Positions 7,226 through 12,656 of a DNA stretch of 13,469 bases are shown here, piece by piece. Position 1 is the first letter of the stretch; each line of letters starts with the position of its first letter. A program made the translations under genes and the position numbers. The stretch lies in NCBI GenBank assembly GCA_902803265.1, contig CADCPD010000148.1:1-13469 (forward strand). The letters run 5' to 3'. The notes beneath the pieces were generated by a model. That model was not told where the DNA came from, did no database searches, and was given only the letters and a program-made list of their open reading frames with translations. Source of the DNA: an uncultured bacterium (GTDB lineage: Bacteria; Cyanobacteriota; Vampirovibrionia; Gastranaerophilales; Gastranaerophilaceae).

Positions 7226-7230
7226 TTTAA

Positions 7231-7259
7231 TAAAAAAGGATACAAGCGTTTGTATCCTT
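7231..7259. terminator. bidirectional terminator between tRNA-Arg and the DtxR/MntR-family gene
   Basis: A perfect 10-bp stem, AAGGATACAA (7236-7245) with TTGTATCCTT (7250-7259), has a 4-nt loop. On the minus strand it is followed by a run of T (A at 7232-7237 on the plus strand), making a strong terminator for transcripts from the regulator gene. On the plus strand the hairpin lies 10 nt after tRNA-Arg but lacks a good T-run. Confidence 0.8.
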
Positions 7260-7303
7260 AATAATTCATGAAATATTAGAAGTTTTATATTAACTTTTGA
7301 GCA

Positions 7304-7386
7304 GGCGGCTTTTCTGTAAAAACTTTGTGAAAAGCCGTCTCAGGAAAGACACCTTTTTTATAATCTAACAAAAACACTTTTGTTAG
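7304..7386. other. two unexplained hairpins downstream of the DtxR/MntR-family gene
   Basis: The first hairpin pairs 7304-7314 (GGCGGCTTTTC) with 7329-7339 (GAAAAGCCGTC) around a 14-nt loop: 11 bp including one G-U if read on the plus strand. The second pairs 7365-7373 (CTAACAAAA) with 7378-7386 (TTTTGTTAG), 9 perfect bp and a 4-nt loop. Neither has an adjacent T-run on either strand, so they are not ordinary terminators. They fill most of the 144-nt gap between the bidirectional terminator and the regulator's stop codon. They could be a structured 3' untranslated region or part of a small RNA. Confidence 0.55.
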
Positions 7387-7403
7387 GTGAGCTTAACAAA
7401 ATT

Positions 7404-7787
7404 TTACTTGTTTAGTTTATTCATAAAATCAATTAACTTTTCAAATGCATTTTGCGAAATGACATGTTCAACTCTGCATGCATTATCTTCGGCTTCTTCT
7501 TTATCAAGTCCTAAAACATTATTAAAAAATTCGCACAAAACAGAATGTCTTAAGGCAACAGATTCTGCTATTTTTAAACCAATTTCTGTTAGTTCAATCG
7601 GGGTATTTTTTTCGTATCTTATATATCCTTTTTGAGCAAGTTTTTGAAGAGCCTCTGTTACAGAAGCTCTTGAAACAGCCAGTTTTTTTGATATTTCTAC
7701 AGCTTTTATAGTTTTATTTTGTTTTAAATGTTCGTATATTACTTCTAAATAGTCTTCAATACTTGATGTTATTACATTTTTTTTCAT
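7404..7787 (-). CDS. DtxR/MntR-family metal-dependent transcriptional regulator
   Basis: This 127-residue protein has the family layout: a winged helix-turn-helix (about 29-60, with LAVSRASVTEALQKLAQKGY as recognition region) and a metal-binding dimerisation domain. The metal ligand positions are visible: Asp12 and Glu15 (EDYLEVIY, as in MntR), His81 (RHSVL), then Cys104, Glu107 and His108 (CRVEHVIS). Cys104 takes the place of a Glu in B. subtilis MntR and matches Cys102 of DtxR, so whether Mn or Fe is sensed cannot be decided. There is no C-terminal SH3 domain, and the length is a little short of MntR. No metal transporter is adjacent. There is no SD; a TATAAT lies 7 nt before the ATG. It is divergent from the 7914 gene. 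Confidence 0.9.
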   Translation of the reverse strand: MKKNVITSSIEDYLEVIYEHLKQNKTIKAVEISKKLAVSRASVTEALQKLAQKGYIRYEKNTPIELTEIGLKIAESVALRHSVLCEFFNNVLGLDKEEAEDNACRVEHVISQNAFEKLIDFMNKLNK

Positions 7788-7794
7788 AGAAATA

Positions 7795-7800
7795 ATTATA
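7795..7800 (-). promoter_or_regulatory. -10 element of the DtxR/MntR-family gene (leaderless arrangement)
   Basis: On the minus strand TATAAT ends 7 nt before the ATG (TATAAT-TATTTCT-ATG), placing the predicted transcription start at or beside the start codon. No good -35 is visible. Confidence 0.5.
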
Positions 7801-7841
7801 TAATAAATATTTTAATTTTTTACTATTCTATTTTTTTCTGA

Positions 7842-7870
7842 TTTACTGTATAGTATAAATATGTTATTAT
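7842..7870 (+). promoter_or_regulatory. promoter of the 7914 gene with a possible operator
   Basis: TTTACT (7842-7847), a 17-nt spacer ending in TGT, and TATTAT (7865-7870) form an extended -10 promoter. Its start would be near 7877, about 37 nt before the start codon. An imperfect palindrome TACTGTATAGTA (7844-7855, five of six positions symmetric) overlaps the -35. Because a metal-dependent repressor gene lies next door in the divergent direction, this is a candidate operator, but it does not match a DtxR or MntR box that I know. Confidence 0.5.
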
Positions 7871-7913
7871 ATACATAACTGATATATAAATAGTTAATTT
7901 ACAAGGAAAAATT

Positions 7914-8558
7914 TTGACAAACAGTTTCGATTTTTTTGAAAATCAAGATACAAACTTTAAAAACTCACCGATAATTAAGGAGAGAGTATCATTAATTGCG
8001 TCTCATATGTATAAGCAATTTTTAGATTACCAAAAAGCTGCAGAAAATACTGCTGAAATTTTTGGTCAAATTTTGGAATGTTTAGAAGCTGTAGTTGAAT
8101 CTTTAAAACAAACTTTCGCATCTCATGGTATCGCCACTCAGAATATATATCTTGAAACAGATAGTAAAAAGTCAGTGGCTGTTTTAACAATTTTTTGGCA
8201 TAAATTCAGCTTTACAACAAGATGTAATTATCAACCACAAGCTTTGTATCGAGAAAATGATGTTCCTGTTCAAGCAGGTAGAATTATGGCTATAAAGGGT
8301 AATTATAACGAACTTATTAAACAAGCGCAGACTCATGAGGATGAAATGAAATTTTTACTTGAAGAAGAAATAGCTTCTTTGTTTGTTCCTGATGATAAAG
8401 CAAAACAAACAATATGTAAGATAAAGTTCATGGCAAATCGTGAATTCTATCTTCCACATATAGATGCTGCAAGAGAATTTTCTTTAAAATGTATAGAAGT
8501 TATTTGTGGTAATAGTATTTATCACGAAGAAGGTGTCAGAAAAAGTTTTAATATTTAA
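7914..8558 (+). CDS. hypothetical protein (TTG start)
   Basis: I do not recognise this 214-residue protein. It starts at TTG 7914; AAGGA about 6 nt upstream fixes this choice, and the first in-frame ATG is 31 codons further on. Residues about 20-70 look helical (RVSLIASHMYKQFLDYQKAA onward). Residues 75-125 look beta-rich (NIYLETDSKKSVAVLTIFWH), and the C-terminal third is again helical and acidic. There is no signal peptide or membrane helix, so it is probably cytoplasmic. It has its own extended -10 promoter, is divergent from the DtxR/MntR-family gene, and ends at a bidirectional terminator. Metal-responsive control is possible by position only. Confidence 0.8.
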   Translation: MTNSFDFFENQDTNFKNSPIIKERVSLIASHMYKQFLDYQKAAENTAEIFGQILECLEAVVESLKQTFASHGIATQNIYLETDSKKSVAVLTIFWHKFSFTTRCNYQPQALYRENDVPVQAGRIMAIKGNYNELIKQAQTHEDEMKFLLEEEIASLFVPDDKAKQTICKIKFMANREFYLPHIDAAREFSLKCIEVICGNSIYHEEGVRKSFNI

Positions 8559-8559
8559 C

Positions 8560-8598
8560 AAAAAAAGAGGTTATACTTTATGTAGAACCTCTTTTTTT
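8560..8598. terminator. bidirectional terminator between the 7914 gene and the YtxH cluster
   Basis: A perfect 13-bp stem, AAAAAAAGAGGTT (8560-8572) with AACCTCTTTTTTT (8586-8598), has a 13-nt loop. It has an A-run on one side and a T-run on the other, so it can terminate both converging transcripts. It begins one base after the 8558 stop and lies 11 nt past the stop of the 8610 gene. Confidence 0.9.
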
Positions 8599-8609
8599 AT
8601 AAAAATAAA

Positions 8610-8885
8610 CTATTGATTATTTGATGCTTCTTCTTTTTTCATATTTAACATATTTTGAATTTTTTCAACAATAGCATCACCTTTTTGTTGCATATCAGAA
8701 ACAATTTCTTCAGCTTTTGACTGAAGTTCTTTTACAGTTTTGTCTGTTTTATTCAAAACTTCTTTTGCTGAATCTGATAACATTTCTCTTGTTTCTTCGC
8801 CTGATTTAGGAGCAAGCAATAAACCTGTTACTGCACCTAAAGCTGCACCGATTACAAATCCGCCTATAAATTTTCCTACTGACAT
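8610..8885 (-). CDS. YtxH domain-containing protein (second copy)
   Basis: YtxH proteins are small, with a glycine-rich membrane helix followed directly by the hallmark APKSGxETR and a charged amphipathic helix. In this 91-residue protein the helix is residues 5-24 (KFIGGFVIGAALGAVTGLLL), APKSGEETR is at 25-33, and the remainder has coiled-coil-like heptads (KTVKELQSKAEEIVSDMQQK). The family is linked to the envelope and general stress in Bacillus, but its biochemical role is unknown. AAAGGA precedes the ATG. It is the last gene of a compact cluster, 15 nt after the DUF948-like gene, and is followed by a strong terminator. It is a paralogue of the 9284-9598 product. Confidence 0.9.
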   Translation of the reverse strand: MSVGKFIGGFVIGAALGAVTGLLLAPKSGEETREMLSDSAKEVLNKTDKTVKELQSKAEEIVSDMQQKGDAIVEKIQNMLNMKKEEASNNQ

Positions 8886-8900
8886 ATTTTTTCCTTTCTT

Positions 8901-9272
8901 TTACTTTGAAAACAGTTTGTAAGCTGTTAAAAACCCTTTAACTGCTCCACTTATAATAGCACCTGATATATTTTTCAGTTTTGATACTGCAGTAACTCCA
9001 AAACCTAACGTATCAGTCAATGCTTTTTTTAATGTATCTACTCTTTCGTCTGTTGATTTTACAAATGCATTTATTGATTTTAATGATGCTTTTAATTCAG
9101 ATAAAGTTGGTTCCAATTCTGTTTTTAATAAATCTAAAGTCGAATTAACATTTTTCGTAAATCTTGATAAATCTATAAGAAGCTTTATCAAAAAGCTACT
9201 CACCAATATTAATACAATACTTGTAGTGTATATCAAAAATAATAAACCGTTATGTAAAGCTGTTTCTGACAT
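8901..9272 (-). CDS. DUF948-like membrane protein
   Basis: An N-terminal transmembrane helix (about 10-34, LLFLIYTTSIVLILVSSFLI) is followed by a long helix with regular hydrophobic spacing (NVNSTLDLLKTELEPTLSEL and on) and a Gly/Ala-rich tail (NISGAIISGAVKGFLTAYKL). This layout is that of DUF948 proteins, which often neighbour YtxH genes, but the family call is by architecture. Two ATGs stand in tandem (9275 and 9272). The AAAGGA site lies only 3 nt from the first and 6 nt from the second, so I choose the second, giving 123 residues. It lies between two YtxH genes with gaps of about 11 and 15 nt, in one operon. Confidence 0.8.
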   Translation of the reverse strand: MSETALHNGLLFLIYTTSIVLILVSSFLIKLLIDLSRFTKNVNSTLDLLKTELEPTLSELKASLKSINAFVKSTDERVDTLKKALTDTLGFGVTAVSKLKNISGAIISGAVKGFLTAYKLFSK

Positions 9273-9283
9273 CATTTATCCTT

Positions 9284-9598
9284 TTACATTGAAAAATCGT
9301 AATTTAAATCTTCTAATTCTTTTGCTTTTTTCATTTTTCTGTTTTTAAGAGAGTTATTAACTCTTTGAAAACATTGTTCAACTTTGTATTTAAACATATC
9401 CATAGTTTCAGAAGCTTGTCTTTTAGCTTCTTGAACACTTGGAGCCTGAGTTTCAACAAAATTTTCAATAATTTCTTTAACTTCTTTTCTTGATTCTTCA
9501 CCTGACTTTGGAGCAAATAATACAGCTGCAACAACACCGCCGATTACTCCTGTCATTAACCCTAATCCGAAACAAAGAGAATCATTCTTTCTGCACAT
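9284..9598 (-). CDS. YtxH domain-containing protein (first copy)
   Basis: The 104-residue protein has a Gly/Val-rich membrane helix at about 9-28 (CFGLGLMTGVIGGVVAAVLF), then APKSGEESR (29-37), then an acidic and basic helical tail ending NYDFSM. Cysteines 2 and 9 flank the N-terminal end of the helix. A GAGG lies 7 nt before the ATG. It is the first gene of the three-gene YtxH/DUF948/YtxH unit and has its own promoter just upstream. The presence of two YtxH genes around a DUF948-like gene suggests that the products assemble together at the membrane; that is an inference from order alone. Confidence 0.9.
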   Translation of the reverse strand: MCRKNDSLCFGLGLMTGVIGGVVAAVLFAPKSGEESRKEVKEIIENFVETQAPSVQEAKRQASETMDMFKYKVEQCFQRVNNSLKNRKMKKAKELEDLNYDFSM

Positions 9599-9625
9599 TT
9601 TATACCTCGACTTTCATTTTTCCTC

Positions 9626-9654
9626 ATTCTAACATGTACAATTCATTAATACAA
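9626..9654 (-). promoter_or_regulatory. promoter of the YtxH/DUF948/YtxH unit
   Basis: On the minus strand TTGTAT (9654-9649), a 17-nt spacer and TAGAAT (9631-9626) with an upstream TGT give an extended -10 promoter. It begins just past the stop of the 9656-10018 gene. It lets the three downstream genes be expressed separately from that gene. The predicted start is near 9619. Confidence 0.7.
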
Positions 9655-9655
9655 G

Positions 9656-10018
9656 TTATGCTTTTATACTATTTTGTATTGTTTCATAGGCTATTATGGC
9701 TAATTGGGCATATATAAGTTGTTTTTTATATTTCTTTAAAAACAAATGCAAACTTGTTGTTATTAAGAATTTCTTTAGAAGCTTAAGCAAAAAACTATTT
9801 CGTTTTTGTTTCATTTTTTCTCCAAAACCTTTTATAGCTTCAAAGATAATATTTACTTCTTTCCTTATCTTTTGACAAACTTCTCTGATACTATGTCTGT
9901 TTTCCAAAAGATACTCATTTATAATGTTTAAATTTCTGTCAAATTTAACAATGGCGATAATCACCGCAATTGCAAAAATTATTTCAAATATTATGGCTGT
10001 ATAAATTAAGTAAAGCAT
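9656..10018 (-). CDS. hypothetical membrane protein upstream of the YtxH unit
   Basis: This 120-residue protein has a strong N-terminal transmembrane helix (about 3-24, YLIYTAIIFEIIFAIAVIIA), followed by a long basic helical region (residues 27-100) and a second moderately hydrophobic stretch near 104-112 (LIYAQLAIIAY). The architecture is similar to that of the DUF948-like protein in the same cluster, but I cannot name a family. No SD is visible before the ATG. A TATAAT at 10057-10052 (minus strand) is the likely -10, giving a leader of about 27 nt. It is divergent from murT, with 79 nt between the starts, and is followed after 57 nt by the YtxH unit. Confidence 0.75.
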   Translation of the reverse strand: MLYLIYTAIIFEIIFAIAVIIAIVKFDRNLNIINEYLLENRHSIREVCQKIRKEVNIIFEAIKGFGEKMKQKRNSFLLKLLKKFLITTSLHLFLKKYKKQLIYAQLAIIAYETIQNSIKA

Positions 10019-10097
10019 TTTAATTATTTTGTCTTTTGTATTATGATAAAAATTATAGAGTAAAGGTTAAAAAAAATAAATACCCTTAAGGTTAATT

Positions 10098-11423
10098 ATG
10101 AGTAGAATAAAGTTTTATCTGACATTGATTTTATCAAAATTTGTATCGTTGGCTATAAAATTTTTAAGCAAAACATCGGGAACATCTTTTGTAGGATTAA
10201 TGGTGCTAAAATTTTATCCGGATTTTTTAAAAGACTGTAAAAAATATATTAATGGTGCAATAGTTACTGTTACTGGAACAAACGGCAAAACAACAACAGC
10301 AGGTATAATAAGCCAAATTTTGGATAAAGCCGGCAAAAAGCCTGTTCATAATACAAAAGGTGCTAATATGCTGACGGGAATAGCCAATGTCCTTGCGCTT
10401 AACATAAGACCTTTTAAACGTTTTGATTGTGCAGTTTTTGAATCAGACGAAGCATATTTGTCAAAGTTATATGATTTTATTGATGCTGATTATCTTTTGG
10501 TAACAAATTTATTCAGAGATCAGCTGGACAGATACGGAGAACTTGATACAACAGCAAAAAAAATTCAGGAAGCCATTGATAAAAATAAAAATTTAAAACT
10601 AATTTTAAACGCAGATGATCCTCTTGTCGCTAATTTTAAAACACAAGGAAATACAATTTTTTATGGCATTGAAGATGTTAAATATTCTAATGAAAACTAT
10701 GTATCAAAAGCACCTTCTGAGTTGTTTCATTGTAAATGCGGGAGTATTTTAAAATATTCAAAACGTTTCTTTGCTCATGAAGGTCATTATTATTGTGATT
10801 GTGGATATACAAGACCACAGCCTGATTATAATGCTATTGTAACTGTTTACGATGATAAAATAGTTTTAGAAATTCATAAAGGAGAAAAAGTTTATAATTT
10901 TGATTTCAATTCCGTAGGCTTATATAATGCTTATAATGCACTTGGAGCAATTGCGCTGTGTTTGGAATACGGAATTGACGAAAATATTATTCAAGGCGCT
11001 CTATCAAGTTACCAGACAATATTTGGCAGAGCAGAAAAAACAGTTATAAACGGACATAATACGTTAATTCAATTAATCAAAAATCCGACAGGGGCCAGCG
11101 AAGTTTTAAAAACAGTAAATAAAAATTCAAACATTTTAATAGCGATAAATGATAATTATGCTGATGGCAGAGATGTTTCTTGGCTTTGGGATGCAGAATT
11201 TGAAGCTTTAGCTGATGTTAGGAATGATATTGTTGTATCCGGTATAAGAGCTGAAGATATGGCATTAAGATTAAAATATTCAGGTGTTTCTATTGAAAAA
11301 ATAAAAGTTATAAAATCTTTGAAAAAGGCTATTGAATATATTTCGACAAAGACGGAAAAAGATAGCAATATTACTATTTTACCGACATATACGGCACTAT
11401 TGGAAATGAATAAAAGAGGTTAA
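10098..11423 (+). CDS. murT: lipid II isoglutaminyl synthase subunit MurT
   Basis: MurT, with the glutaminase GatD, amidates the alpha-carboxyl of D-Glu in the lipid II stem peptide. The 441-residue protein is full length. It has a hydrophobic N-terminal region, a Mur-ligase P-loop GTNGKTTT (60-67), the Mur ligase segment NTKGANMLTGIANV (85-98), and the zinc ribbon Cys212, Cys214, Cys233, Cys235 (CKC...CDC) typical of MurT. A C-terminal DUF1727 domain has DNYADGRDVSWLWD (352-365), containing the Asp that MurT supplies to the GatD catalytic site. AAGG precedes the ATG at good spacing. It heads an operon with the PdxJ-family gene (3-nt gap) and a zinc-ribbon gene. gatD, normally adjacent, is missing here, so the partner must be encoded elsewhere. 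Confidence 0.93.
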   Translation: MSRIKFYLTLILSKFVSLAIKFLSKTSGTSFVGLMVLKFYPDFLKDCKKYINGAIVTVTGTNGKTTTAGIISQILDKAGKKPVHNTKGANMLTGIANVLALNIRPFKRFDCAVFESDEAYLSKLYDFIDADYLLVTNLFRDQLDRYGELDTTAKKIQEAIDKNKNLKLILNADDPLVANFKTQGNTIFYGIEDVKYSNENYVSKAPSELFHCKCGSILKYSKRFFAHEGHYYCDCGYTRPQPDYNAIVTVYDDKIVLEIHKGEKVYNFDFNSVGLYNAYNALGAIALCLEYGIDENIIQGALSSYQTIFGRAEKTVINGHNTLIQLIKNPTGASEVLKTVNKNSNILIAINDNYADGRDVSWLWDAEFEALADVRNDIVVSGIRAEDMALRLKYSGVSIEKIKVIKSLKKAIEYISTKTEKDSNITILPTYTALLEMNKRG

Positions 11424-11426
11424 ATT

Positions 11427-12149
11427 ATGAAGCTTGGCATCAATATAAACTATATCGCAAGTTTAAGAAACGCAATGGGTGGAGCTGAACCTGATTTGCT
11501 AAAAAGTGCAAGACTTTGTGAAATCGCAGGTGCTCAAGGAATTGCAATTTATTATGATGGTAAAGATGCTAATGTTACTAAATCTGATATTATGTATATG
11601 AAAAGAGCATTAAGAATTCCTATAATGCTAATGATAGAAATGAATGAAAATGCCAGAGAATTGGCTCTTGCATTAAAACCTGATATGGTTTTTGTTGTTC
11701 CTGAAAATATGGGATATCAAGATTCAAGAGGCGGTTTTAACGTTGAAAAGAATGTCGATAAATTAAACGAATTTATTGTACCAATGTTATATAATGGTTT
11801 AAAGGCAGGTGTTTTTATTGAACCAAAATTGGCTCAGATACAAGCAGCTTATAAAGCCGGTGCAAAATGTGTTGAACTAAATGCAAGAAAATTTTCTGAA
11901 GCTTTTGCTCAAAATCCGAATGATAAATCTTTGTTTATTGAGTTGAAAGAAGCTGCGGTGTTTGCAAAAACGATGAATCTGGATGTTACAATTTCAGGTG
12001 GTATAAATTATAAATCAATTGATTTCGTAAAAACGATTCCGACCGTTAGTTTTGTAAATATGGGGCATAGTATCATTACAAAAGCAATTTTTGACGGCTT
12101 GACAAGTGCTATTAAACAAATGTTAGAAATAATGAATAATAGGGATTAA
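11427..12149 (+). CDS. pdxJ: PdxJ-family protein (pyridoxine 5'-phosphate synthase-like) with altered active site
   Basis: PdxJ makes pyridoxine 5'-phosphate from 1-deoxyxylulose 5-phosphate and aminoacetone 3-phosphate in a TIM barrel. The 240 residues align end to end with PdxJ: LGININYIASLRNAMGG for LGVNIDHIATLRNARGT, the VPE strand, VFIEPKLAQIQAAYKAGAK, and the phosphate loop NMGHSII (211-217). However, catalytic positions known from E. coli are changed: His45 becomes Tyr42, Arg47 becomes Asp44, His52 becomes Asn49, Arg20 becomes Met17, Asp11 becomes Asn8, and His193 becomes Gly191. Glu71 may stand for Glu72. Genuine PNP synthase activity is therefore doubtful. The start is supported by GAGG 8 nt upstream. 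The gene lies 3 nt after murT and 7 nt before the zinc-ribbon gene. Confidence 0.85.
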   Translation: MKLGININYIASLRNAMGGAEPDLLKSARLCEIAGAQGIAIYYDGKDANVTKSDIMYMKRALRIPIMLMIEMNENARELALALKPDMVFVVPENMGYQDSRGGFNVEKNVDKLNEFIVPMLYNGLKAGVFIEPKLAQIQAAYKAGAKCVELNARKFSEAFAQNPNDKSLFIELKEAAVFAKTMNLDVTISGGINYKSIDFVKTIPTVSFVNMGHSIITKAIFDGLTSAIKQMLEIMNNRD

Positions 12150-12156
12150 AAGTATA

Positions 12157-12471
12157 ATGAAATCAGAAAAAGAAGTTATTGAAGAAATGCAATTAGTCTG
12201 TGAACAGATGATTATTGACGATATTGAAGAAAATCCTGACTGCGAAAATGAATTTTTTGACTGTGCCTGTTGCGGACAATACAAAAGTCTGGCCGGATCA
12301 ATTAGATATGGGGAATATCGTCTTTGTAATGATTGTGTTTTACTTGCTGAAGTTAGTTTTGAGTTAGGAAAAATAAAAGATATTCAAGAACTTATTGATG
12401 GGATGGAAGATAAAAGACTGGAAGCAATGTGTGACTTTATAAAAAAAGACCAAAAAAGCTTAGAAAATTAA
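12157..12471 (+). CDS. small zinc-ribbon protein, function unknown
   Basis: This acidic protein of 104 residues has a central C4 zinc ribbon: Cys36 and Cys39 (CACCG) and Cys57 and Cys60 (LCNDC), with 17 residues between the pairs and an extra Cys38. Helical acidic segments lie on both sides (EVIEEMQLVCEQMIIDDIEE and KDIQELIDGMEDKRLEAMCD). I do not recognise a family. Such ribbons can bind nucleic acid or protein. It is the third gene of the murT operon, 7 nt after the PdxJ-family gene. The SD is poor: AGGG lies about 12 nt upstream, so translation may be coupled to the preceding gene. A strong terminator follows about 110 nt downstream. Confidence 0.8.
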   Translation: MKSEKEVIEEMQLVCEQMIIDDIEENPDCENEFFDCACCGQYKSLAGSIRYGEYRLCNDCVLLAEVSFELGKIKDIQELIDGMEDKRLEAMCDFIKKDQKSLEN

Positions 12472-12582
12472 TATTTATTTATTTATATTTTTTTAGTTTT
12501 CTGTTTTTGTTCAAATATGCCAAAGTTTTGTTATTTAATAAAAAACTAAATTTAAATTAGAGACAGAAGTTCAAACTGCAAA

Positions 12583-12630
12583 AAAAAATATGTAGTTGAA
12601 AATTTTTAGAATTTCAACTACATATTTTTT
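12583..12630. terminator. bidirectional terminator with a 19-bp perfect stem
   Basis: Positions 12583-12601 pair perfectly with 12612-12630 around a 10-nt loop. There is an A-run at the left end and a T-run at the right end, so it can stop both the murT operon (plus) and the 12657-13469 gene (minus). The stretch 12472-12582 before it is AT-rich with no gene; it holds only a loose inverted repeat (TTTTTTAGTTTT near 12490 with AAAAACTAAA at 12541-12550). Confidence 0.9.
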
Positions 12631-12656
12631 ATAATTTATACTATAAACAGAATGTT

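Noticed and set aside
7280..7345. Possible 20-codon basic peptide on the minus strand (GTG near 7344, ending in TAA)
   Set aside because: The amphipathic composition was tempting, but there is no SD and the frame is mostly produced by the hairpin sequence at 7304-7339.
9331..9537. Leucine/lysine-rich minus-strand frame of 68 codons
   Set aside because: It is a shifted frame of the ytxH gene at 9284-9598, whose APKSGEESR hallmark fixes the true frame.
11156..11368. Minus-strand frame opposite murT
   Set aside because: It lies antisense within the conserved C-terminal domain of MurT, with no start signal.
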